Positions 1 to 5,675 of a DNA stretch of 9,026 nt are shown one piece after another. The stretch's first letter is position 1. Each line of letters opens with the position of its first letter. The position numbers and the translations under genes are program-made. Origin of the DNA: Sphingomonadaceae bacterium (GTDB taxonomy: Bacteria; Pseudomonadota; Alphaproteobacteria; Sphingomonadales; Sphingomonadaceae); contig CANGBE010000048.1 of the NCBI GenBank assembly GCA_947451875.1, forward strand, positions 1 to 9,026, written 5' to 3'. Under the pieces are notes generated by a model, which made no database searches, was not told the DNA's origin, and saw only the letters and a list, made by a program, of their open reading frames with translations.

Positions 1-18
1 CCAACGATAGTACCCTAT

Positions 19-52
19 GGGTGGTCGGGCGGGGGAGCGGGCCGGTGCCGCA
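19..52 (+). repeat. G-rich intergenic repeat unit, copy 1
   Basis: A 34-base unit beginning GGGTGGTCGGGCGGGGGAGC and ending GGTGCCGCA. The reverse complement of 942-975 matches it at all but two positions, and 997-1028 repeats it with a few changes. It lies just beyond the 3' end of mutM, outside any supported gene. Only one arm is visible; if this copy is also half of a palindrome, the partner arm would be left of the window. The repetition is seen directly; calling it a dispersed REP-like family is inference. Confidence 0.75.
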
Positions 53-70
53 TCCGGACGGCAGTCCGGA
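53..70 (-). terminator. Hairpin downstream of mutM, possible terminator
   Basis: A perfect 7-bp stem (TCCGGAC at 53-59 pairing with GTCCGGA at 64-70) closes a 4-base loop, and it starts 13 bases after the mutM stop codon on the minus strand. No run of T follows it on that strand; the repeat copy at 19-52 comes next. It could help end mutM transcription or protect the mRNA 3' end, but it is not a classic intrinsic terminator. Confidence 0.4.
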
Positions 71-83
71 CAAAGGACTCCGC

Positions 84-899
84 TTACTTTTGGCACTTCG
101 CACACCAGAAGGTCGATCTCCCACCCTGAACGATCCGCTGCACTGGTGCGCCGCAGCTGGTGCAGGCTTCTTTCTCCCGCCCATAGACGCGCCAACTTGC
201 GGCGAAGTAGCCAAGTTCGCCGTTGGGCTGGGCATAGTCGCGGATGGTGGAGCCGCCGGCCTCAATCGATTCGGTGAGAACCTCCTTGATGATCGGCACC
301 AGCCGTTCGACTGCCTTGCGCGGAATGGAGCCAGCCGCCTTGTCCGGGCGGATACCAGCGCGGAACAGGGCTTCGCAAACATAGATATTGCCCAGCCCCG
401 CAACCACACGTTGATCGAGCAGCAGCGGCTTCACTGGCGAGGTGCGGCCTTTAAAGGCAGTGGCAAGGTGCGCTGGCGTCAGGTCATCCCCCAGCGGCTC
501 CGGCCCCAGTGCGGCAAAAGCGGGCCATTCATAGAGCCCTGATGTGTCCACCAGATCGACCGAGCCGAACCGTCGTGCGTCATTCAATGCCAGCACATGG
601 CCCGCGCCGGTTTCCAGCACGAGGTGGTCATGCTTTTCCGCTTTCTCCGGCTCGATCCGCCAGCGGCCGCTCATGCCCAGATGGAACACCATTGTCGTCG
701 CTCGGTCGGTGTGGACCAGGCCATATTTGGCGCGGCGGTCCAGCGAAGTAACTGTCGCCCCGGTCAGCGACTGGACGAGTCCTTCGGGGAAGGGGCGGCG
801 CAGGCCAGAGCGGTTCAGCGTGACCCGGACGATGCGTTGCCCCTCAAGGTAACGCGCTAGGCCGCGGACGGTGGTTTCGACTTCGGGTAATTCTGGCAT
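84..899 (-). CDS. mutM: Formamidopyrimidine-DNA glycosylase (Fpg/MutM)
   Basis: Base-excision repair enzyme that removes 8-oxoguanine and ring-opened purines and nicks the resulting abasic site. The 271-residue product matches the usual family length (about 270). It starts MPELPEVET, so the catalytic N-terminal proline is exposed once Met is removed, with the conserved Glu next to it. Lys58 (RRAKYG), Met76 (HLGMSG), the NDARRFG motif at 106-112 and the GLGNIY motif at 169-173 fit DNA-binding and lesion-probing positions. The C-terminal zinc finger has Cys246, Cys249, Cys266 and Cys269, with the conserved Arg261 in its loop. The reading frame stays open upstream to 1085, but only this start gives Pro2; AAGGA at 909-905 lies 5 bases before it. 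The gene is divergent from ubiE, an arrangement common in Alphaproteobacteria. Confidence 0.97.
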   Translation of the reverse strand: MPELPEVETTVRGLARYLEGQRIVRVTLNRSGLRRPFPEGLVQSLTGATVTSLDRRAKYGLVHTDRATTMVFHLGMSGRWRIEPEKAEKHDHLVLETGAGHVLALNDARRFGSVDLVDTSGLYEWPAFAALGPEPLGDDLTPAHLATAFKGRTSPVKPLLLDQRVVAGLGNIYVCEALFRAGIRPDKAAGSIPRKAVERLVPIIKEVLTESIEAGGSTIRDYAQPNGELGYFAASWRVYGREKEACTSCGAPVQRIVQGGRSTFWCAKCQK

Positions 900-904
900 A
901 GAGG

Positions 905-909
905 TCCTT
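905..909 (-). promoter_or_regulatory. Ribosome binding site of mutM
   Basis: On the minus strand AAGGA is followed by a 5-base spacer and then the ATG at 899-897. It supports the short MPELPEV start over the longer open frame running through the palindrome. Confidence 0.7.
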
Positions 910-943
910 GTCAGGTGCGCCAGTCGCATCCGCGACAGGCTTG

Positions 944-1028
944 CGGCACCAGCCCGCTCCCCCGCCCGGCCACCCATTCCAGAATATCCTGTCGATGGGT
1001 GGCCGGGCGGGGGAGCGGGCTGATGCCG
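944..1028. repeat. Long near-perfect palindrome of two inverted repeat units
   Basis: The left arm (944-977) and right arm (995-1028) are reverse complements over 34 bases with a single mismatch (949 against 1023). The inner 27 bases (951-977 and 995-1021) pair perfectly. The 17-base loop is 978-994. Each arm carries the unit also found at 19-52. The element fills the middle of the divergent mutM/ubiE spacer, where promoters of both genes would be expected, and could form a cruciform in DNA or a very stable RNA hairpin. It has no adjacent T run suggesting a simple terminator. No transposase gene lies nearby. Confidence 0.9.
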
Positions 1029-1105
1029 GCCCCGCCGTGAGGCGGACGCAAAGACTCGCGTTATCAGCCTTTCCGCTTTGCACAAACTCCCCTAAGGGCA
1101 GGGCC

Positions 1106-1837
1106 ATGAACGAGCAGGTTTCCTTCGGTTATGAAGAAGTCTCGCCCGAAGAAAAGACCAGCCGGGTTGGCGCGGTGTTTTCTTCAGTGGCGAAGAAGTA
1201 TGACGTGATGAACGATGCCATGTCGGGCGGAATGCACCGATTGTGGAAGAACCAGTTTGTCCGCCGGGTGAAGCCGCGTGAGGGTGAGCAGATCCTCGAT
1301 ATGGCGGGCGGCACGGGTGACATTGCCTTCCGTATGGCGGCGCTTGGGGCGACCATAACGGTGTCCGACATCAATCAGGACATGCTTGATGTCGGCATTG
1401 AGCGAGCCATGGATGGGGGCCTTGATAGCCTCGTCTGGTCGCGCCAGAACGCCGAGGAGCTGAGTTTTCCCGACCGCTTCTTCGATGCCTATACCATCGC
1501 GTTTGGCATCCGGAACGTGACCCGCATCGATCTGGCGCTCAGCGAGGCGCACCGCGTGCTCAAGCATGGCGGGCGGTTTTTCTGTCTGGAATTCTCGACC
1601 ACCGAATGGCCGGGCTTCAAGGAAGCCTATGATGCCTATTCACATAAATTGGTGCCGTGGATTGGCGAGAAAATCGCGGGCGATGGCGATTCCTACCGCT
1701 ACCTCATCGAATCAATCCGCCGTTTCCCGCCGATGCGCGAATATGAAGCGATGATCAGAACTGCAGGCTTCGCGCGGACTAAGGTCGAGCCGATCCTTGG
1801 CGGGCTGGTGGCGATCCATTCGGGGTGGAAGATCTAA
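1106..1837 (+). CDS. ubiE: Ubiquinone biosynthesis C-methyltransferase UbiE
   Basis: SAM-dependent C-methyltransferase of the UbiE/COQ5 family; it methylates the benzoquinol ring of the prenylated ubiquinone precursor (2-methoxy-6-polyprenyl-1,4-benzoquinol). The 243-residue product carries the family signature KYDVMNDAMSGGMHRLWK at 31-48, the SAM-binding motif ILDMAGGTGDIA at 63-74, the acidic residue Asp88 after the second strand (TVSDIN), and the FGIRNV motif at 133-138. The C terminus (GGLVAIHSGWKI) is also typical. The ATG at 1106 has AAGGG at 1094-1098, 7 bases upstream. The frame is open back to 908, but that extension translates the palindrome and has no family counterpart. First gene of the seven-gene plus-strand run; ubiB follows after 4 bases. 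Confidence 0.96.
   Translation: MNEQVSFGYEEVSPEEKTSRVGAVFSSVAKKYDVMNDAMSGGMHRLWKNQFVRRVKPREGEQILDMAGGTGDIAFRMAALGATITVSDINQDMLDVGIERAMDGGLDSLVWSRQNAEELSFPDRFFDAYTIAFGIRNVTRIDLALSEAHRVLKHGGRFFCLEFSTTEWPGFKEAYDAYSHKLVPWIGEKIAGDGDSYRYLIESIRRFPPMREYEAMIRTAGFARTKVEPILGGLVAIHSGWKI
1827..1832 (+). promoter_or_regulatory. Ribosome binding site of ubiB
   Basis: GGAAGA lies within the last codons of ubiE, 9 bases before the GTG at 1842. It favours GTG 1842 over the upstream ATG at 1797, which would put 41 bases of ubiB inside ubiE and add 15 residues. Confidence 0.6.
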
Positions 1838-1841
1838 TTAC

Positions 1842-3395
1842 GTGACCCGGCCGACCACCCACATTCTGCGGCTGCTGCGCTGGGGGCGCGTGCTGGCCAA
1901 GCACGGCGCGCTGCGCGGGATCGAGAACGATGCCAATGCGCCGACACAAGTCCGCCGTCTGTTGCGGCTTGCCCGGCTGGGGACGATCCAGCCCAAGGTG
2001 CCGGACTATTCGGGCGCCTTTCAGGTAGTCGGACCAGCAGCGATCAAGCTCGGCCAAAGCCTCGCCACCCGGCCCGATCTGGTGGGCGAAGAGGCTGCGC
2101 GCAATCTGCTGGGCCTGCAGGACAGCCTGCCGCCGCTGCCCTTCGCGCAGATCGAGGCGGCGATTGTTGGCGCTTTCCGCAAGCCGCTGAGCGATCTGTT
2201 TCTCTCGATTGATCCCGAACCAGTCGGCGCGGCATCCGTGGCGCAAGTCCACCGGGCGGTGACAGCTGAGGGGCGGCAGGTTGCTGTGAAGGTCCTGCGC
2301 CCGGGAATTCGCGAAAAATTCGCCCGTGATATCGAGACCTATGAATGGGCCGCCGCGCACCTTGAGGCGCTGGGCGGCGAGGCGGCGCGGTTGCGTCCGC
2401 GCTCGGTGGTCGACAACTTCCGCCGCTGGACCCTGCGCGAGCTTGACCTGCGGCGCGAAGCCGCTTCGTCGAGCGAACTGGCCGAAGCGATGAAGGGCTT
2501 TGCCGGTTATCGTGTGCCAGCCGTCGATTGGGACCGGACCTGCGGATCGGTGCTGACCATCGAATGGATCGACGGCACCAAGATCAGCGATCTCGAAAGC
2601 CTGAAAGCCGCCGGGCACGATATGCCGGAACTCGCAACGCGGGTGGTGCTCTCCTTTCTGACCCAGGCGATCAGCGCCGGATTTTTCCATGCAGATATGC
2701 ATCAGGGCAACCTGTTCGTCGAACCCGATGGCACTATCGCCGCGATTGATTTTGGCATCATGGGCCGGATTGATCGCCGTGCGCGGCAGTGGCTGGCGGA
2801 AATCCTTTATGGCCTGACCACCGGCAACTACCGCCGCGTCGCCGAGATCCATTTCGAGGCGCAGTACGTGCCATCGCACCATTCGGTGGACGAATTCGCC
2901 ACGGCATTGCGCGCGGTGGGAGAGCCGATGCGCGGCAAACCGGTTTCGGAACTATCAGTCGGGCAGATGCTCGACGGGCTTTTCGCGATCACCCGTGACT
3001 TCGATATGCAGGTCCAGCCGCACCTGTTGCTGCTGCAAAAGACCATGGTCATGGTCGAAGGCCTTGCCACTTCGCTGCACCCCGGAATCAACATGTGGGA
3101 TGTCTCCGGACCCTTCGTAAGTAACTGGATTCGTGACGAGCTTGGCCCCGAAGCAAAACTCGCTGACCGGCTTCGCAAGGATTTGGAAACCATAATGCGG
3201 CTACCCGAGCTTGTACGGAGGATCGAGGAGCGGTTCCCGGCCAAAGGCGGGGCGCCAGTACAGGCGCCTCTGCCCGAGGTCGAGCTGATCCTGAACCGCC
3301 GGTCTAAGGGCTTTGGCTGGGCTGGCTATATGCTGGCTCTGCTTGCCGGAGGGGCAGGTGTATGGACGGCGTTACAGATGGGTTGGCTGGGCTGA
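1842..3395 (+). CDS. ubiB: UbiB/ABC1/COQ8-family atypical kinase for ubiquinone biosynthesis
   Basis: Membrane-associated protein-kinase-like ATPase needed for aerobic ubiquinone synthesis; family members are thought to support the Ubi/COQ enzyme complex or handle its lipid intermediates rather than hydroxylate directly. The 517-residue product has the family-specific KLGQ motif at 69-72 followed by SLATRPD, the alanine-rich nucleotide-binding loop PVGAASVAQVHRA at 127-139, invariant Lys150 (VAVKVLRPG), the catalytic loop HADMHQGN at 283-290, and the metal-binding DFG at 303-305. A hydrophobic C-terminal segment at about 491-510 fits the usual membrane anchor. The GTG start is chosen from ribosome-binding-site spacing and family N-terminus (RPTTHILRLLRWGRVLAKHG). 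It directly follows ubiE, and the next gene begins inside its last 34 bases. Confidence 0.95.
   Translation: MTRPTTHILRLLRWGRVLAKHGALRGIENDANAPTQVRRLLRLARLGTIQPKVPDYSGAFQVVGPAAIKLGQSLATRPDLVGEEAARNLLGLQDSLPPLPFAQIEAAIVGAFRKPLSDLFLSIDPEPVGAASVAQVHRAVTAEGRQVAVKVLRPGIREKFARDIETYEWAAAHLEALGGEAARLRPRSVVDNFRRWTLRELDLRREAASSSELAEAMKGFAGYRVPAVDWDRTCGSVLTIEWIDGTKISDLESLKAAGHDMPELATRVVLSFLTQAISAGFFHADMHQGNLFVEPDGTIAAIDFGIMGRIDRRARQWLAEILYGLTTGNYRRVAEIHFEAQYVPSHHSVDEFATALRAVGEPMRGKPVSELSVGQMLDGLFAITRDFDMQVQPHLLLLQKTMVMVEGLATSLHPGINMWDVSGPFVSNWIRDELGPEAKLADRLRKDLETIMRLPELVRRIEERFPAKGGAPVQAPLPEVELILNRRSKGFGWAGYMLALLAGGAGVWTALQMGWLG
3348..3354 (+). promoter_or_regulatory. Ribosome binding site of membrane protein A
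   Basis: GGAGGGG inside the 3' end of ubiB, 7 bases before the ATG at 3362. It is one of the strongest ribosome binding sites in the window and supports a start overlapping ubiB. Confidence 0.7.
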
Positions 3396-4540
3396 ACGCC
3401 GCAACGGTTCCTGATTGGGACCGTTTCGGCCATTGGTCGCGCGCAAAGGCGCGCTTAGCTGCGGTTCTGCTGGCCGTGCTGCTCGTCCTTGCTGCATGGG
3501 CACCCGGGATTTCACCCGGACCAGCCGAAGTTCCGCCAGCCGCGCCGCCAAAGATGGACGTGGCCAGCGGACCAAAGCCTCCTGTCGCGATTCCCGAAGA
3601 CGATGGCCGCGACAATGATCTGCGGCTTTACAAGCTGGTGGCAGAGCGCGTGAAGCGCGGCGATAATTATTATGTCGCCGCTACCGAATTGCAGCGGGCC
3701 AACAGCTATCCGGTTGCGCCGGGGCTGACAGTTCGACTGCCAACGCTTGCCTTTCTGTTTGCGTTTATCGGCCAGGCCGGGATGGTGGTGATGGCATGGG
3801 TGCTGGTTGCTGGCGCCTTGCTTAGCAACTGGCGCCGGTTCGGGACCGAGCCTGGCGGAGAGCAATTTCGCATGTTTGGTGCCGGATTTCTGTTCTTCGG
3901 GCTGGGCAATGCCACGCACGCCAATTTTCTGGTGCTGCATGAGGTCTGGTCCGGGCTGTTGATGGCTTTGGCGCTGGGGCTCCATCGTCCTTCGCAAGGC
4001 AAGTGGCTCGCTGCCTTTGCTGCTGGAGCTGCCGCGCTGGCCATTCGCGAGCTGGCCCTGCCATTCGTGCTGTTGATGGCGGCCTATGCCCTGTGGCGCA
4101 GGCAATGGCGTGAGGGCGCTGCCTGGGCCTTGCTCGCCGCCGTGTTCCTCGCTGCGCTGGCCTGGCACGTCAGCCTTGCCGAGGCGCAGATCCGTCCCGG
4201 CGACCCGATCTCACCGCCCTGGCTGGTGATGGGCGGGCTTTCCGCGCTGCTCTATAAGGTCATCCATTCCTGCGCGCTCAGCATCCTGCCGGTCTTCGTC
4301 GCCGGGCCTCTGGTGATCCTCGCGCTGTTCGGCTGGACCAGCTGGAAAAGCCCGATGGGTTCCTTCGCCAGCCTGCTGACGCTGGGCTATTCGGCTGCCT
4401 TCATGATCGCCGGGCGCGACAACAACTTCTACTGGGGCGTCATTCTGGTGCCGGTGCTGGTCATGGGCCTCGCCATGGCGCCTTTTGCGCTGAAGTCCCT
4501 GTGGCGCCGGGCAGTTGGGGGAGGGCAAGTGCTTGGCTGA
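3362..4540 (+). CDS. Polytopic membrane protein A, possible GT-C-like glycosyltransferase (tandem paralogue)
   Basis: Function not recognised. The 392-residue product has a short cytoplasmic start (DWDRFGHWSR at 18-27), a transmembrane segment at about 31-48, a proline/alanine-rich and then acidic stretch at 50-86, and roughly eight to ten further hydrophobic segments from about 127 to the end. The soluble loop after the first helix has D86-x3-Y90, ERV at 95-97, NYY at 102-104, YP at 116-117 and VRLPTLA at 124-130. Later conserved spots are HEVW 193-196, IRE 228-230 and FMIAGR 347-352, all shared with the next gene. An acidic first extracytoplasmic loop followed by many helices recalls GT-C glycosyltransferases that use polyprenyl-phosphate sugars; that is a weak analogy. 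The start overlaps ubiB by 34 bases; an alternative TTG at 3383 would shorten it by 7 residues. Confidence 0.85.
   Translation: MDGVTDGLAGLNAATVPDWDRFGHWSRAKARLAAVLLAVLLVLAAWAPGISPGPAEVPPAAPPKMDVASGPKPPVAIPEDDGRDNDLRLYKLVAERVKRGDNYYVAATELQRANSYPVAPGLTVRLPTLAFLFAFIGQAGMVVMAWVLVAGALLSNWRRFGTEPGGEQFRMFGAGFLFFGLGNATHANFLVLHEVWSGLLMALALGLHRPSQGKWLAAFAAGAAALAIRELALPFVLLMAAYALWRRQWREGAAWALLAAVFLAALAWHVSLAEAQIRPGDPISPPWLVMGGLSALLYKVIHSCALSILPVFVAGPLVILALFGWTSWKSPMGSFASLLTLGYSAAFMIAGRDNNFYWGVILVPVLVMGLAMAPFALKSLWRRAVGGGQVLG
4520..4524 (+). promoter_or_regulatory. Ribosome binding site deciding the TTG start of membrane protein B
   Basis: GGAGG within a longer G-rich stretch at 4517-4525, in the last codons of gene A. 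It is 8 bases from the TTG at 4533 and overlaps the TTG at 4515, so it favours 4533 as the start. Confidence 0.65.
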
Positions 4541-5675
4541 AATACCACCTGCTCCAAACTGGAACCGCTTTGCCAACTGGTCGCGCCTGCCTGCGCGCCT
4601 GGTTTTGGCGGTTCTGCTGGTGTTGCTTGTGCTGTCAGGGATTACGCCGGTTACCTCGTCGGAAGGCGTTCACACTTCTCTGATCGGCGGTAAAGCGCAA
4701 GCGCAGGACAAGCGTGATCGCGATGTCGATCTGGCGCTCTATGACCGGATCACCGAGCGGGTGCGGCAGGGGCAGAACTATTACGAAGCGGTGGCGATTG
4801 AACACCGAGCAACGCGCTATCCCTTGCGCCCCGGCTTTGCTGTTCGCCTGCCCACGCTGGCGCTTATCGCAGCCCACTTGCCGAAGCCGATTGATCCCTC
4901 GGAAGGCGGGATGGCCGAAAAGTTGATCGCCAACCTGCTGGTCATCGCCGCGCTGATCGCGTGGTGGCGCAGGTTAGGTGAGCAACCGGGCGGCGAGGCT
5001 TTGCGCCTGCCTGCCTCGGTTGCACTGCTGGCTGGATTGCAGGTGGCGACCATCGGCTATTTCTTCGTACTTCATGAGCTTTGGGCGGGAGCGCTGTTGG
5101 CTCTGTCGATCGGGCTACACCGGCCTGAAAAGGGCAAGTGGCTGGGCGCAGTGATTGTGGCGGCCATCGCCTTGTCGATTCGCGAACACGCCTTTCCCTT
5201 TGTTCTGCTAATGGCAGCCTTTGCCCTGTGGCATCGCCGCTGGCGCGAGAGCGCGGCATGGACCTTGTTGGCGCTGGTCTTTGTTGCCGCGATGGCGTGG
5301 CACCTGCACACGGTTTCGCAGCTAGTCTTGCCGAGCGACCCCTATGGCCCAAGCTGGCTGACGCTCCGCGGGCTGTCGGGCTGGAGCTCGATGGTGGTGC
5401 TATCGAGCAACCTGCGCTTCCTGCCGACATTCCTCGCCGGGCCGATGATGGTGCTAATGGTCTTTGGCTGGGCAGGCTGGCGGACGGGTCTGGGTGCCTT
5501 CGCGACACTGCTCTATCTTGGCTATGGCCTCGCCTTCATGATCGCCGGGCGGCCGGACAACTGGTACTGGGGGATGGTGATTGCCCCGACAATGCCAGTT
5601 GGTCTCGCTTTCGTTCCAATGGCAGCAAAGGGAATGTGGCGCGCAGCCTTTCCCTCGGCTAATGCAGTGTCATAA
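4533..5675 (+). CDS. Polytopic membrane protein B, paralogue of A (possible GT-C-like)
   Basis: Function not recognised. The 380-residue product is a paralogue of gene A along its whole length: the same NW-RF--WSR start, a first helix at about 22-38, then a loop with D66-x3-Y70, ERV 75-77, NYY 82-84, RYP 95-97 and VRLPTLA 104-110. HELW 181-184, IRE 216-218 and FMIAGR 335-340 are kept in the helical part. In the 49-residue loop block ending at VRLPTLA, 27 positions are identical to A by my count. B has a longer stretch than A just after VRLPTLA and a different linker after helix 1 (GGKAQAQDKRDRD). No ATG fits the N terminus; TTG at 4533 has the best ribosome binding site and overlaps the stop of A by 8 bases. 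The TAA overlaps the coaBC ATG by one base. Confidence 0.85.
   Translation: MAEIPPAPNWNRFANWSRLPARLVLAVLLVLLVLSGITPVTSSEGVHTSLIGGKAQAQDKRDRDVDLALYDRITERVRQGQNYYEAVAIEHRATRYPLRPGFAVRLPTLALIAAHLPKPIDPSEGGMAEKLIANLLVIAALIAWWRRLGEQPGGEALRLPASVALLAGLQVATIGYFFVLHELWAGALLALSIGLHRPEKGKWLGAVIVAAIALSIREHAFPFVLLMAAFALWHRRWRESAAWTLLALVFVAAMAWHLHTVSQLVLPSDPYGPSWLTLRGLSGWSSMVVLSSNLRFLPTFLAGPMMVLMVFGWAGWRTGLGAFATLLYLGYGLAFMIAGRPDNWYWGMVIAPTMPVGLAFVPMAAKGMWRAAFPSANAVS

Noticed and set aside
17..542. Two plus-strand open frames at the left end
   Set aside because: Both are mostly antisense to mutM and begin in the repeat unit; no independent coding evidence.
942..1030. CRISPR-like repeat array
   Set aside because: Only two inverted copies with a short loop, no regularly spaced direct repeats and no cas genes.
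900..1085. Upstream extension of mutM
   Set aside because: Fpg needs Pro at position 2 after Met removal, which only the ATG at 899-897 gives; the extension translates the repeat.
908..1105. Upstream extension of ubiE
   Set aside because: The extra 66 residues are repeat-derived and have no counterpart in UbiE; ATG 1106 gives the normal length and has a ribosome binding site.
900..1105. Sigma70-type promoters for mutM and ubiE
   Set aside because: Promoters are expected here, but I found no -35/-10 pair with convincing sequence and spacing on either strand.
1779..2882. Minus-strand open frame of 367 codons opposite ubiB
   Set aside because: Lies antisense to a clear UbiB with all motifs; long stop-free antisense frames are expected in GC-rich coding DNA, and its translation shows no recognisable domain.
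3383..3385. TTG as start of membrane protein A, mirroring the TTG start of B
   Set aside because: ATG 3362 has a stronger ribosome binding site at good spacing; the TTG remains possible but is less supported.
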